Of a stretch of 64,000 nucleotides of DNA, positions 28,644 to 37,409 are shown in pieces; position 1 is the stretch's first letter, and each line of letters begins with the position of its first letter. Below the pieces are notes generated by a model. The model did no database searches. It was not told where the DNA came from and saw only the letters and a program-made list of their open reading frames with translations. The position numbers and the translations under genes were made by a program. Source of the DNA: Kibdelosporangium persicum (GTDB lineage Bacteria; Actinomycetota; Actinomycetes; Mycobacteriales; Pseudonocardiaceae); contig NZ_JAAATY010000004.1 in the NCBI RefSeq assembly GCF_013280595.1, positions 344,062 to 408,061 on the forward strand. The letters are read 5' to 3'.

Positions 28644-28874
28644 TCACATCTGACCTGTGCACCGACGACAGCCCTTGCAGGCGCTCCGCGGCTGAGAACG
28701 GTGGAGCAGTCGAAGGACGGCCAACGCCCGGTCGCCCCGACCGGATTGCTTGGTCAGCGCCGCCACAACACCGGCCAGCAGCGTCACCAGTGCGAAAGGC
28801 CCGTACCGCAAGGCCAGGAGCACTGTCGCGATGGACACGGGCACAGCCGCGATCAGCTCGACGGACGTCGACAT
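28644..28874 (-). CDS. Small membrane protein with C-terminal Cys cluster, hypothetical
   Basis: 76 aa from ATG 28874 (AAGGGGA upstream). It has a hydrophobic N-terminal half (about 8-42: AAVPVSIATVLLALRYGPFALVTLLAGVVAAL), a basic stretch GRGDRALAVLRLLHR, and a terminal CKGCRRC group. It resembles small hypothetical actinobacterial membrane proteins but belongs to no family I can name. It ends directly beside the chitinase terminator. Confidence 0.45.
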   Translation of the reverse strand: MSTSVELIAAVPVSIATVLLALRYGPFALVTLLAGVVAALTKQSGRGDRALAVLRLLHRSQPRSACKGCRRCTGQM

Positions 28875-29051
28875 GAGCGATCCCCTTCGCACGGCGAAGC
28901 AGGAGCGCCTGCACCCCCACGGCCAACCAGGAGGTGGCGCATTGCCAACCTCTGCCGATCACCGAGACAGGAACAGACGACCCTAGTGGTCCGGGCCAGT
29001 GTCGCAGCCGCGCGGACACCCGAATACCGCCGAAACGGTCCGTTCGACAAA

Positions 29052-29081
29052 ACGGCGCCCACCGGAGAAGGTGGACGCCGT
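29052..29081 (-). terminator. Terminator of sodN
   Basis: Read on the minus strand: ACGGCGTCCACC, a 6-nt loop, GGTGGGCGCCGT, then TTTGT, starting 18 nt after the sodN stop. One G-U wobble in the stem. Confidence 0.8.
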
Positions 29082-29098
29082 CTTCAGGTCAACTGACC

Positions 29099-29512
29099 TC
29101 AGCCCTGCTTGGTCTCCCAGAAGATCTTGTCGATCTCCGCGATCAGGTCGAGCAGTTCCTGGCCCTTGGCCGGGTCCATGCTGCCCTTGGCGCCCGAGGC
29201 GCCCGCGGCCTTCGTGGCGCGGTTGAACAGGTCGTGCAACTGCGGGTACTTCTCGAAGTGCGGGGCCTTGAAGTAGTCGGTCCACAGCACCCACAGGTGG
29301 TGCTTGACCAGCTCGGCGCGCTGCTCCTTGATCTGGATCGCCCGAGTGCGGAACTCGGGGTCCTCGTTGGCCTGGTACTTCTCCTGGATCGCCTTGACCG
29401 ATTCGGCCTCGATCCGGGCCTGGGCTGGGTCGTACACGCCGCACGGCAGGTCGCAGTGAGCGGTTGCTTCCAGCCGAGGGCGCACGAGCGCCCTGAGCGA
29501 CGGCAGTCGCAT
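29099..29512 (-). CDS. sodN: Nickel superoxide dismutase SodN
   Basis: 137-aa precursor. The leader MRLPSLRALVRPRLEATA (18 residues) is removed to expose the nickel hook HCDLPCGVYDP, where His1, Cys2 and Cys6 bind nickel. The rest is the four-helix bundle (ARIEAESVKAIQEKYQANEDPEF..., KHHLWVLWTDYFKAPHFEKYPQLHDLFNRATKAAG). It forms a hexamer that disproportionates superoxide. It is divergent from its maturation protease gene, sodX, across 110 bp. Confidence 0.96.
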   Translation of the reverse strand: MRLPSLRALVRPRLEATAHCDLPCGVYDPAQARIEAESVKAIQEKYQANEDPEFRTRAIQIKEQRAELVKHHLWVLWTDYFKAPHFEKYPQLHDLFNRATKAAGASGAKGSMDPAKGQELLDLIAEIDKIFWETKQG

Positions 29513-29531
29513 GGGTGCCTCCCTGGCAGTA

Positions 29532-29549
29532 TGCGCCTACATAGGCGCA
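29532..29549. promoter_or_regulatory. 18-bp palindrome between sodN and sodX
   Basis: TGCGCCTA-CA-TAGGCGCA (8-bp perfect arms) sits in the shared divergent promoter region, 20 bp from the sodN start and 73 bp from the sodX start. It probably binds a dimeric repressor; nickel-dependent Nur control of sod genes is the obvious candidate, but it does not closely match the Streptomyces Nur box as I know it. Confidence 0.5.
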
Positions 29550-29622
29550 CTATTCACTTACGGATGCTCCGACAATGGGGACCTTACTCGCGCGTGCCGG
29601 GCCTGGCAGTCGGAGGTGATCG

Positions 29623-29910
29623 TTGGCTCATCCGCTGGGCTGGTGGCCGATACGTTTCGTCACCGTCCGGGGCCCGTCGATGGCCCCGACGCTCAAGGAC
29701 GGCGATGTCGTGCTCGTTCGCCGGACGAGCAAGGCCAGGCCGGGTGACGTCGTGCTCGTCCGGTGGGCGAGCAGGCCAGGGCAGCTGTCCATCAAGCGGG
29801 TCAGGGAGCCGGGCTACTTCGTGGTCGGTGACAACCCGTTCGCGTCCACCGACTCGCGGGAGCTCGGGCCGGCCGAGGTGCTCGGGGTGATGATCTACAA
29901 ACTCCGGTAG
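29623..29910 (+). CDS. sodX: SodX, nickel-SOD maturation peptidase
   Basis: 95 aa from TTG 29623, with GGAGGTGATC directly upstream deciding the start. S26-family signal-peptidase-like: Ser in VRGPSMAPTLKDGD and Lys in SIKRVREPGYFVVGDNPFASTDSRELGP form the Ser-Lys dyad region. It lacks a membrane anchor, in line with a cytoplasmic enzyme that trims the SodN leader. The stop overlaps the convergent RmlC-like gene by 16 bp. Confidence 0.93.
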   Translation: MAHPLGWWPIRFVTVRGPSMAPTLKDGDVVLVRRTSKARPGDVVLVRWASRPGQLSIKRVREPGYFVVGDNPFASTDSRELGPAEVLGVMIYKLR

Positions 29911-30488
29911 TGCGCCACGCAGGCGTCGTACGTCGGCAGCAGGCCGGCCGCCTGTGCCTCGGCCAGGGTCGGGGCCTTCGTGTCCTTCTCCGAGAGGATC
30001 GGCTCGATGTCCATCGGCCACGGCAGGCGCAGTGACTCGTCCAACGGGGTGATGCCGTGTTCGCGTCCCGGGTTGTAGCCGGTGGAGCAGAGGTAGCTCA
30101 TCGCGGTGTCGTCCTCCAACGCCACGAACGCGTGCCCGATGCCTTCCGGTACATACAGTGCGCGGTACTCGCGCGCGTCGAGCAGCACTGAGTCCCATTG
30201 CCCGAACGTCGGGGAGCCGACCCGGATGTCCACCACGACGTCCAGCATCGAGCCGCGCGGGCAGTAGACGTACTTCGCCTGTCCCGGCGGGGTCTCGGCG
30301 AAGTGCACGCCGCGGATCACGCCACGGCTGGACACACTGTGGTTCGTCTGCGCCAGCCGCAACGGGTGGCCGACCGCTTCCTCGAAGACGTCGCCCTGGA
30401 ACGGCGCGGCGAACAGGCCCCTGCTGTCCTCGAAGGTCCGCGGGGTGAACTCGAAGACCCCGGCGATCGACAACTCGCGTACGTGCAT
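29895..30488 (-). CDS. dTDP-4-dehydrorhamnose 3,5-epimerase family (RmlC-like)
   Basis: 197 aa from ATG 30488. Cupin fold with family motifs: RGLFAAPFQGDVFEEAVGHP, QTNHSVSSRGVIRGVHFAETPPGQAKYVYCPRG (catalytic His in RGVHF), DARE..LYVPEGIGHAF and TGYNPGREHGITPLDESL. It epimerises dTDP-4-keto sugars. No rmlA/B/D neighbours are present, so it may serve sugar or secondary-metabolite pathways elsewhere (EvaD/NovW type) rather than rhamnose. Confidence 0.9.
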   Translation of the reverse strand: MHVRELSIAGVFEFTPRTFEDSRGLFAAPFQGDVFEEAVGHPLRLAQTNHSVSSRGVIRGVHFAETPPGQAKYVYCPRGSMLDVVVDIRVGSPTFGQWDSVLLDAREYRALYVPEGIGHAFVALEDDTAMSYLCSTGYNPGREHGITPLDESLRLPWPMDIEPILSEKDTKAPTLAEAQAAGLLPTYDACVAHYRSL

Positions 30489-30794
30489 ACCCGAGAGTCT
30501 AAGGAGCCGACTTGACCGATCGTGAGGCGCTCCGCCTGCGCGTTGTGAGTACAAACCGGACGGACGTCTTGCGAAAATGGGCCCTGACATGCGGAAATCG
30601 TCGGGAAAACTGTGATCCCCGCCGCAGACACTCCTCCGGACAGGTGCCACACTGGTCGAACCGCAGCGTCCGCGGTCGCACCGTCCAACCAGCGGATGGG
30701 TGCGGCCGGGCGGCCGACGCCGCTCGACATCCGGTGCCACCGCGCCGTTTCCAGCGTCGTTCCACGCACAGCTGACTTTTTGAGGACGCCTCCT
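30489..30794. other. Divergent intergenic region before malic enzyme
   Basis: About 300 bp separating the RmlC-like gene and the malic enzyme gene. No supported gene, long repeat or clear promoter hexamer pair was seen. It must contain both start sites. Confidence 0.5.
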
Positions 30795-31976
30795 GTGACT
30801 GCTATGGATGAAGAACTGGCCAAGCCGGTGACCGACGACGAGATCTTCCGCGCGCACGAGGGCGGGAAACTCGATATCGGGGTCCCGCGGCCGATCTCCG
30901 ATCCGCGCACGCTGGCCATCGCCTACACCCCGGGGGTGGCGAAGGTCAGCCGCGCGATCGCCGAGGACCCGAAGGTCGCCCGCACGCACACCTGGACGCA
31001 CCGCCTGGTCGCGGTGGTCAGCGACGGCACCGCCGTGCTCGGGCTCGGCGACATCGGCGCGGCGGCGTCCCTTCCCGTGATGGAGGGCAAGTCCGCGCTG
31101 TTCAAGACGTTCGGCGGACTGAACTCGATCCCGCTGGTGCTCAACACGACCGACGTCGACGAGATCGTCGAGACGCTGGTGCGGCTGCGGCCGTCGTTCG
31201 GCGCGGTCAACCTCGAGGACGTCTCGGCCCCGCGGTGCTTCGAACTCGAGGCCAAACTGATCGAAGCCCTTGACTGCCCGGTGATGCACGACGACCAGCA
31301 CGGCACCGCCGTGGTCGTGCTCGCCGCCTTGCGAGGCGCCGCAACGGTCACCGACCGCGCGTTGCAGGACCTGCGGGTGGTCATCGCGGGTGCGGGCTCG
31401 TCCGGCATCGCGTGCGCGAAGATCCTGATCGCGGCGGGCGTCGGCGAGGTCACGCTGCTCGACTCGCGCGGCATCATCCACCCCGGCCGCGACGGCCTGA
31501 ACCGCTACAAGGCCGAGCTGGCCGAGGTGACCAACGCGAGCGGGCTGCGCGGCGGGATCGCCGAGGCCCTGCGCGGCGCGGACGTGTTCATCGGGCTGTC
31601 GTCCTCCCAGGTCCCGGCGGAGCTGATCGCCACGATGGCGCCTCGCGCCAGCGTTTTCGCGCTGTCCAACCCGGACCCGGAGATCCACCCGGACATCGCC
31701 CGCAGGCACGCGGCCGTCGTGGCGACCGGTCGCAGCGACTTCCCGAACCAGATCAACAACGTCTCGGCGTTCCCCGGCATCTTCCGTGGCGCGCTGGACG
31801 CCGGTGCCACCCGGATCACCGAGAACATGAAGCTGGCGGCGGCCGAGGCGATCCACGCGGTCGCGCTCGACGAGCTGGACGCCGACCACATCATGCCCAG
31901 CGCGCTCGACCCCCGCGTCGCGCCTGAGGTGGCGCAGGCCGTGGCCGCTGCGGCGGTGCGCGACGGAGTCGCCTGA
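30795..31976 (+). CDS. NAD(P)-dependent malic enzyme
   Basis: 393 aa, oxidatively decarboxylating malate to pyruvate. It has the short bacterial form: AYTPGVAKVSRAIAEDP, TDGTAVLG-like VSDGTAVLGLGDIG, KSALFKTFGGL with catalytic Lys, HDDQHGTA, Rossmann GAGSSGIACAKILIAAG and LSNPDPEI. GTG 30795 follows GAGGA by 8 nt; ATG 30804 is an alternative three codons on. No PTA domain, unlike enteric MaeB. Confidence 0.93.
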   Translation: MTAMDEELAKPVTDDEIFRAHEGGKLDIGVPRPISDPRTLAIAYTPGVAKVSRAIAEDPKVARTHTWTHRLVAVVSDGTAVLGLGDIGAAASLPVMEGKSALFKTFGGLNSIPLVLNTTDVDEIVETLVRLRPSFGAVNLEDVSAPRCFELEAKLIEALDCPVMHDDQHGTAVVVLAALRGAATVTDRALQDLRVVIAGAGSSGIACAKILIAAGVGEVTLLDSRGIIHPGRDGLNRYKAELAEVTNASGLRGGIAEALRGADVFIGLSSSQVPAELIATMAPRASVFALSNPDPEIHPDIARRHAAVVATGRSDFPNQINNVSAFPGIFRGALDAGATRITENMKLAAAEAIHAVALDELDADHIMPSALDPRVAPEVAQAVAAAAVRDGVA

Positions 31977-32093
31977 TCACAGGCAGGGATTGATTGTTCA
32001 CAGCAGGACGGTAGCCTGATCGGCGCGGCGGGAGGTACGTATCCAGGATGGCGCTCGGCCCGCCCGGGTTAAAGGCGCGGGAAGGGTGGCACC

Positions 32094-34805
32094 GTGGCCG
32101 AACTGGTCGAGCCTGCGGGGTCGGCGCGGGGATCGGCACTGTCCGATTCGTCGCCGGCCGAGGCGGGCTGGGTCCGTTGTTCGGACGGTTTGGTGGTGCA
32201 GGCGAACCTGGGTGCGGCCGTGCTCGCCGGCGTGCATGCCCCGGACGAGCTGGTCGGCCAGTCGCTGGCCGGTCTGCTCGCCGAGGACGAGTCCGGCCAG
32301 CGGGTGCTCCGTCCGGACGGGACGTCCGTCGAGGTCACGGCGTTGCGGCTGGAGCAGGACGCCGGTCAGGTCACCGTCGTGTTCGGGCCGCCGGTCAACG
32401 GCGGCCGGTTCGGCGCCGAAGAACTGATCGAGGTGCAGCGGATCTCCGGCCTCGGCAGCTTCGTGCACGTCGTCGCCGAGCGCCGCACGTACTACAGCGA
32501 ACCACTCCACGAGCTGCTCGACGTCAATCTCGGCGCTGACGACACCGAGGCGGAATTGCTGTTCCGGACCCACCCGGAGGACCTGCCCGCGGTCATCGAG
32601 TTCCGGGAACGGCTGCTGGAGTGCACGGACAGCGAGCCGATCGAGCTGGAGCTGCGGGAACGCGACACCGACCGGGTCTTCCTGGTCCGCGCCCAGCCGG
32701 TGTTCGACGACGCGGGCGAGGTCTGCCGGGTCCGCGGCATCGTGCAGGAGATCTCGAAGCTGCGGGCGCCGGACCGCCAGCGCGGCCTGGACCGCAGGCT
32801 CTTCGAGGACGCCCAGCGGGTGGCCCTGCTGGGCACCTGGGCGTGGAACACCGCGACCGGTGACTGCGTCTGGTCGACGATGCTCTACGAGCTGTTCGGC
32901 GTCGAGCCCCGGTCGGCCATGACCTACGACGACTACCTGGAGTTCGTCCACCCGGACGACCGGTCCTGGGTGGATCGCACGTGGCGCCGGCTGGCCGACA
33001 GCGGCGAGGCCGTGGTGTGCGAGTACCGGGTGGTCCGGCCGGACAGCCAAGTCAGGGTGTTGCGCTGCCGTGGCGCCTCGTTCGCGGGCCGCAAGGACGG
33101 CCCGGTGATGGTCGGCACCGCGCAGGACGTGACCGAGCAGCGGTCGACCGAGAGCCGGATGCAGCGGTCCAGCCAGCGGTTTACCGACCTGGTGGCGATC
33201 ACCCCGGTCGGGATCGGGCTGTTCGACGCGGGCGAGCGGCTGGTGGACGCCAACGACGCGCTGTGCAAGCTGCTGGGGATGGGCCTGGAGCGGCTGCGCG
33301 GGCTGACCGTGGAGAAGCTGACGCATCCCGACCACGACCCACGGGCACGATTGGCCGCGGGACAACGTGTCATGGTCACGGCCGCCGGCGATCCCGTCTA
33401 CTGCGAACTCAACGTGGTGTCGTCGGTCGCCGACGACGGGCGCCGGTTCTGGCTGGTGGTCTTCCAGGACGTGACCGAACGGCGGCGGGCCGCGGAGTTG
33501 CTCCGTCATCAGGCCACGCACGACGACCTCACGGGCCTGCCCGGCCGCGCCGCTGTGAACGAGCTGCTGGCCGGACTGCTGAGCGGGCCGGGGGCGAAGG
33601 ACGTCGCTCTGCTGTTCTGCGACGTGGACAACTTCAAGCGAGTAAACGATTCCCTCGGCCACGACGCCGGTGACGAGCTGCTCGTCGCGCTGGCCCGGCG
33701 GCTGGAGGATGGCCTGCCCGAGGGCTGCACGGCGGCGCGGATGTCGGGCGACGAGTACGTGGTGATCTGCCGGGACCAGAACAAGGCAGGCGGCGTGGAC
33801 GAGCTGGCGACCAAGGTCGCGCACCTCTTCCGGACCGCGGTTCCGGTGCGCGGCCAGCTGTTGCGGGTGTCGGCATCGGTCGGTGCGGCCGTCCCGAGCG
33901 GACCGGACACCACCGGTGCCGATCTGCTCAGGTTCGCCGACGCGGCCATGTTCGAGGCGAAAAGACGGGGCGCGGGAAGGGTTTCGCTCGCCAACGCCGC
34001 GCTGATGGCGTCCGCGGACAGCCAGATGTATCTGGAAGGCCAGCTGCGGGAGGCATTAGGGAACGACGGCCTTGTCCTGTACTACCAACCTGTCGTCGGC
34101 GTCGACGGCACGATCCTGACTGCCGAGGCACTGGTCCGGTGGCCGCACCCGGATCGCGGACTGCTCACCCCAGGCCAGTTCCTCCCGGTGGCCGAACAGG
34201 GCGACCTGCTGCGTGACCTGGACCGGTGGGTGCTGCGGACCGCGTTGCGGGAGGCGAAGACCTGGCCGGAGACGGCGGGCAGACAGGTCTCGGTAGCGAT
34301 CAACCTGGCCGGGCTGGTACCCGGCGACCCCGAGTTCGTCGACGTCGTGGCCACCGCGATCGCCGGTTCCGGGGTGGAGTGGGAACGAGTCGTGCTCGAA
34401 CTGGTCGAGACCAGCTTCGTGGACCTGCCGTCACGCAGCCGGTCCGCCATGGCCGACCTGGTCTCCCGGGGCGTGCGGTTCGCCGTGGACGACTTCGGCA
34501 CCGGCTATTCCTCGTTGGCGCGGCTCAAGGAGCTGCCCGCGCAGATCATCAAGGTCGACCGCCGGTTCGTCGCCGGGATCGGCACCGATCCGTCCGACTT
34601 CGCGGTCGCCCGTGCGGTGGTGGACCTGGCCAGGGCGATGGGCCGGACCTGTGTCGCCGAAGGCGTGGAGACCGCACCGCAGTTCAGCATGTTGCGTGAC
34701 ATCGGCGTCGAGGCCTACCAGGGCTGGTTGCTGTCCCGTGCGGTGCCCGCGGACGAGTTCCGTGCGCTGCTGGAACTCGGACCGCTGCACGTCCCGCCGA
34801 CCTGA
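32094..34805 (+). CDS. PAS-GGDEF-EAL cyclic-di-GMP signalling protein
   Basis: 903 aa from GTG 32094. Two or three PAS domains (about 110-220, 240-350 with LGTWAWNTATGDCVWS, 365-470) precede a GGDEF domain (DDLTGLPGRAAVNELL; signature degenerate, SGDEY near 551-555) and an EAL domain (EALVRW near 677, AINLAG, ELVETSF, DDFGTGYSSLARL, VAEGVET). All EAL catalytic motifs are present, so phosphodiesterase activity is likely; cyclase activity is uncertain. No membrane helices, so the sensor is probably cytosolic. Confidence 0.93.
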   Translation: MAELVEPAGSARGSALSDSSPAEAGWVRCSDGLVVQANLGAAVLAGVHAPDELVGQSLAGLLAEDESGQRVLRPDGTSVEVTALRLEQDAGQVTVVFGPPVNGGRFGAEELIEVQRISGLGSFVHVVAERRTYYSEPLHELLDVNLGADDTEAELLFRTHPEDLPAVIEFRERLLECTDSEPIELELRERDTDRVFLVRAQPVFDDAGEVCRVRGIVQEISKLRAPDRQRGLDRRLFEDAQRVALLGTWAWNTATGDCVWSTMLYELFGVEPRSAMTYDDYLEFVHPDDRSWVDRTWRRLADSGEAVVCEYRVVRPDSQVRVLRCRGASFAGRKDGPVMVGTAQDVTEQRSTESRMQRSSQRFTDLVAITPVGIGLFDAGERLVDANDALCKLLGMGLERLRGLTVEKLTHPDHDPRARLAAGQRVMVTAAGDPVYCELNVVSSVADDGRRFWLVVFQDVTERRRAAELLRHQATHDDLTGLPGRAAVNELLAGLLSGPGAKDVALLFCDVDNFKRVNDSLGHDAGDELLVALARRLEDGLPEGCTAARMSGDEYVVICRDQNKAGGVDELATKVAHLFRTAVPVRGQLLRVSASVGAAVPSGPDTTGADLLRFADAAMFEAKRRGAGRVSLANAALMASADSQMYLEGQLREALGNDGLVLYYQPVVGVDGTILTAEALVRWPHPDRGLLTPGQFLPVAEQGDLLRDLDRWVLRTALREAKTWPETAGRQVSVAINLAGLVPGDPEFVDVVATAIAGSGVEWERVVLELVETSFVDLPSRSRSAMADLVSRGVRFAVDDFGTGYSSLARLKELPAQIIKVDRRFVAGIGTDPSDFAVARAVVDLARAMGRTCVAEGVETAPQFSMLRDIGVEAYQGWLLSRAVPADEFRALLELGPLHVPPT

Positions 34806-34929
34806 TCTGGCGTCGACACCGTCCGGCCTGGTCATATCCTGGAATTCCGTGCCGTTGTCGGTACCTCGGGATAGGGTCGATCAGACCTGAGGCGGCCGGC
34901 AGGAGGCCGCCGCGACGAACGGGGCCCCG

Positions 34930-36024
34930 GTGATCGAGTTCCGGGACGTGACGAAGCAGTATCCCGACGGCACTGTCGCCGTCGACAAGCTGAACCTGAC
35001 GGTGGAGGCAGGCACCATAACGGTGTTCGTGGGGCCGTCGGGGTGTGGCAAGACCACCTCGCTGCGGATGGTCAACCGTATGATCGAGGCCACCTCGGGC
35101 ACGATCCTGATCGACGGCAAGGACATCAGGGACTCCGAGCCGGCGTTGTTGCGCCGTGGCATGGGGTACGTCATCCAGCAGGCCGGGCTCTTTCCGCACC
35201 GGACAGTGCTGGACAACGTCGCGACCGTGCCGCTGCTGTCCGGCTGGGACAAGCGCAAGGCCAGGGCGAGGGCGGCCGAGTTACTGGAGACCGTCGGCCT
35301 GCCCGCGGAGATGGGCAGGCGGTACCCGGTGCAGCTGTCCGGCGGGCAGCAGCAGCGGGTCGGCGTGGCTCGGGCGCTGGCCGCGGATCCGCCGATCCTG
35401 CTGATGGACGAGCCGTTCAGCGCGGTTGACCCGGTCGTGCGCGAGGACCTGCAGAACGAGTTGCTGCGCCTGCAGGGTGAGCTGGACAAGACGATCGTGT
35501 TCGTCACGCACGACATCGACGAGGCCGTGCGGATCGGCGAGAAGGTGGCCGTGTTCCGCAAAGGCGGTGTGCTGGCGCAGTACGGCACCCCGGCGGACGT
35601 GTTGCGGTACCCGGCGGACGAGTTCGTCGCGGGTTTTGTCGGCCGTGACCGCGGCTACCGTGGACTGTCCTTTTTGGAGTCGTCCGGGATCTCGGTCGAC
35701 CGGGTCGAGACCGCGAAGCTGGGGAAGCCGCGCGCGGAGACCGTCGCCGACTGGGTACTCGTGCTCGACTCGGACGGGCATCCGTGTGGCTGGTTGCCAC
35801 CCGGGACCTCAGTGGACGGTTCGCTGACCCGGGAACCGTTGGTGGCAGGCGGTTCCCTCTACACGACGGGAACGTCCTTGCGTGGCGCGCTGGACGCGGC
35901 ACTGTCCTCTCCGGCCAGTCGCGGCGTGGTCGTCGACGAGGACGGCAAGTACGTCGGCGTGATCACCGCCCGCCAGGTGCTCGACCTGATCGAGGGCCAC
36001 CCGCAAGCCGTGAGCAAGACATGA
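34930..36024 (+). CDS. opuCA: Osmolyte ABC importer ATPase (OpuCA/ProV type)
   Basis: 364 aa from GTG 34930. Walker A GPSGCGKTTS, Q-loop, signature LSGGQQQRVGVARAL, Walker B ILLMDEPFSAVD, switch His in THDIDEA; then a CBS-type C-terminus (about 250-360; RGVVVDEDGKYVGVITARQVLDLI), used by OpuCA/OpuA to sense ionic strength. First gene of a four-gene operon; ATGA overlap with the next. A GGCGGCC/GGCCGCC hairpin (34891-34911) lies in the leader just ahead of the start. Substrate (betaine, choline, carnitine, ectoine) not determined. Confidence 0.92.
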   Translation: MIEFRDVTKQYPDGTVAVDKLNLTVEAGTITVFVGPSGCGKTTSLRMVNRMIEATSGTILIDGKDIRDSEPALLRRGMGYVIQQAGLFPHRTVLDNVATVPLLSGWDKRKARARAAELLETVGLPAEMGRRYPVQLSGGQQQRVGVARALAADPPILLMDEPFSAVDPVVREDLQNELLRLQGELDKTIVFVTHDIDEAVRIGEKVAVFRKGGVLAQYGTPADVLRYPADEFVAGFVGRDRGYRGLSFLESSGISVDRVETAKLGKPRAETVADWVLVLDSDGHPCGWLPPGTSVDGSLTREPLVAGGSLYTTGTSLRGALDAALSSPASRGVVVDEDGKYVGVITARQVLDLIEGHPQAVSKT

Positions 36025-36677
36025 ACTGGTTGTCCCGCAACATCGACGCGGTCCTCGAACTCACCGGGTACCACCTGGTGATCGCGCTGCTGCCGGTGCT
36101 GTTCGGCCTGGTGATCTCGATCCCGCTCGGCTGGGTGGCCAACCGGTGGCCGGTGGCCCGCGCGATCCTGGTGCCGGTCGCGGGCATCATGTACACGATC
36201 CCGTCGCTCGTGCTGTTCCTGATCCTGCCGCCGTTGCTGGGCACCAGGGTGCTCGACGAGATCAACGTGATCATCGCGTTGACGATCTACACCGTCGCCC
36301 TGCTCGTGCGGTCGGTCGCCGACGCGCTCGCCGCCGTCCCGCCGCACGTGATCGCCGCGGCCGACGCGATGGGGTACCGGCCGGTCCGCCGGTTCTTCGG
36401 CGTCGAGCTGCCGCTCGCGGTGCCCGTGCTGGTCGCGGGCCTGCGTGTGGCGACCGTGTCGAACATCAGCCTGACCAGCGTGGCCGCCATCCTTGGCGTG
36501 CCGCAGCTCGGCTCGTTGTTCACCGACGGGTTCGCGGTCGAGAACTACGACGAGATCGTCGTGGCGATCATCCTGATCTTCCTGCTGGCGATGGTCTTCG
36601 ACGGCCTGTTGCTGCTGGCCGGGCGGCTGCTCACGCCGTGGGCCAGGGCCGGGCGAGCGGTGGGGGCGGCGAAGTGA
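36021..36677 (+). CDS. opuCB: Osmolyte ABC importer permease, first subunit
   Basis: 218 aa, ATG 36021 overlapping the ATPase gene by 4 nt. BPD-type permease with five to six helices (HLVIALLPVLFGLVISIPLG, VPVAGIMYTIPSLVLFLILPPLLG, AVPVLVAGLRVATVSNISLTSVAAILG, IVVAIILIFLLAMVFDGLLLLAG) and an EAA-like loop (ADAMGYRPVRRFFGVELPLAVPVLVAGLR) that docks on the ATPase. Confidence 0.91.
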   Translation: MNWLSRNIDAVLELTGYHLVIALLPVLFGLVISIPLGWVANRWPVARAILVPVAGIMYTIPSLVLFLILPPLLGTRVLDEINVIIALTIYTVALLVRSVADALAAVPPHVIAAADAMGYRPVRRFFGVELPLAVPVLVAGLRVATVSNISLTSVAAILGVPQLGSLFTDGFAVENYDEIVVAIILIFLLAMVFDGLLLLAGRLLTPWARAGRAVGAAK

Positions 36678-37393
36678 ACAGTTTCGGCAACGCGTTCGCG
36701 TGGCTCTTCGCGCCAGAACAGTGGTCAGGACCGAGCGGGATTCCCGCGCGCGTCCTGGAACACCTCGGCTACACGGCGTTGGCCGTGCTGCTCGGTCTGG
36801 TGATCGCCTTGCCGATCGGCATGGTCATCGGGCACAGCGGCAAAGGCGGGTTCCTGGTCGGCGCGGTCAACGCGCTGCGCGCGATCCCCGAGCTCGGCCT
36901 GCTGATCCTGCTGGTCCTTTTGATGGGCATCGGCCTGCTGCCGGTCACGCTGGCGCTGGTGGTCCTGGCCATCCCGCCGCTGCTGGCCGGAACGTACTCC
37001 GGCATCAGGAACGTCGACCGGTCCGTTGTGGACGCGGCACGCGGGATGGGCATGAAGGAAGGCCGCATCCTCATGCGCGTGGAGCTGCCCAACGCGCTGC
37101 CGCTGATCCTCGGCGGCCTGCGTGCGGCGACTCTCCAGGTGCTCGCCACGGCGACGATCGCGGCCTACGTCTCGCTCGGTGGCCTCGGCCGGTTCGTGAT
37201 CGACGGCCTGTACTTGCGTGACTTCGCCCAGACCCTCGGCGGCACGATCGTGATCGCCGTCGTCGCCTTGGCTCTGGAAGGGCTGCTGATCCTGCTACAG
37301 CGGCTCGTTGTGTCCCGCGGCCTGCGCCGCAACCCGACCCGCCGCCGTGACCGCACCGTGCGGCCGGTGGAAATCGCAGTGGAAACCGCATGA
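36674..37393 (+). CDS. opuCD: Osmolyte ABC importer permease, second subunit
   Basis: 239 aa, GTG 36674 in a GTGA overlap with the first permease. Same fold: YTALAVLLGLVIALPIGMVIG, ALRAIPELGLLILLVLLMGIG, EAA loop DAARGMGMKEGRILMRVELPNALPLILGGLR, and a late helix VIAVVALALEGLLILLQRL; a basic cytoplasmic tail ends the protein. Pairs with the preceding subunit in a heterodimeric channel. Confidence 0.91.
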   Translation: MNSFGNAFAWLFAPEQWSGPSGIPARVLEHLGYTALAVLLGLVIALPIGMVIGHSGKGGFLVGAVNALRAIPELGLLILLVLLMGIGLLPVTLALVVLAIPPLLAGTYSGIRNVDRSVVDAARGMGMKEGRILMRVELPNALPLILGGLRAATLQVLATATIAAYVSLGGLGRFVIDGLYLRDFAQTLGGTIVIAVVALALEGLLILLQRLVVSRGLRRNPTRRRDRTVRPVEIAVETA

Positions 37394-37409
37394 GGAGAGA
37401 GAACCAACG

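Noticed and set aside
28853..29062. Minus-strand 69-codon frame between the small membrane gene and sodN
   Set aside because: Overlaps the sodN terminator and has no domain or ribosome binding site.
27551..31976. Secondary-metabolite cluster suggested by the RmlC-like epimerase
   Set aside because: No polyketide, peptide, glycosyltransferase or other sugar-pathway genes are present; the neighbours are chitinase, nickel SOD and malic enzyme.
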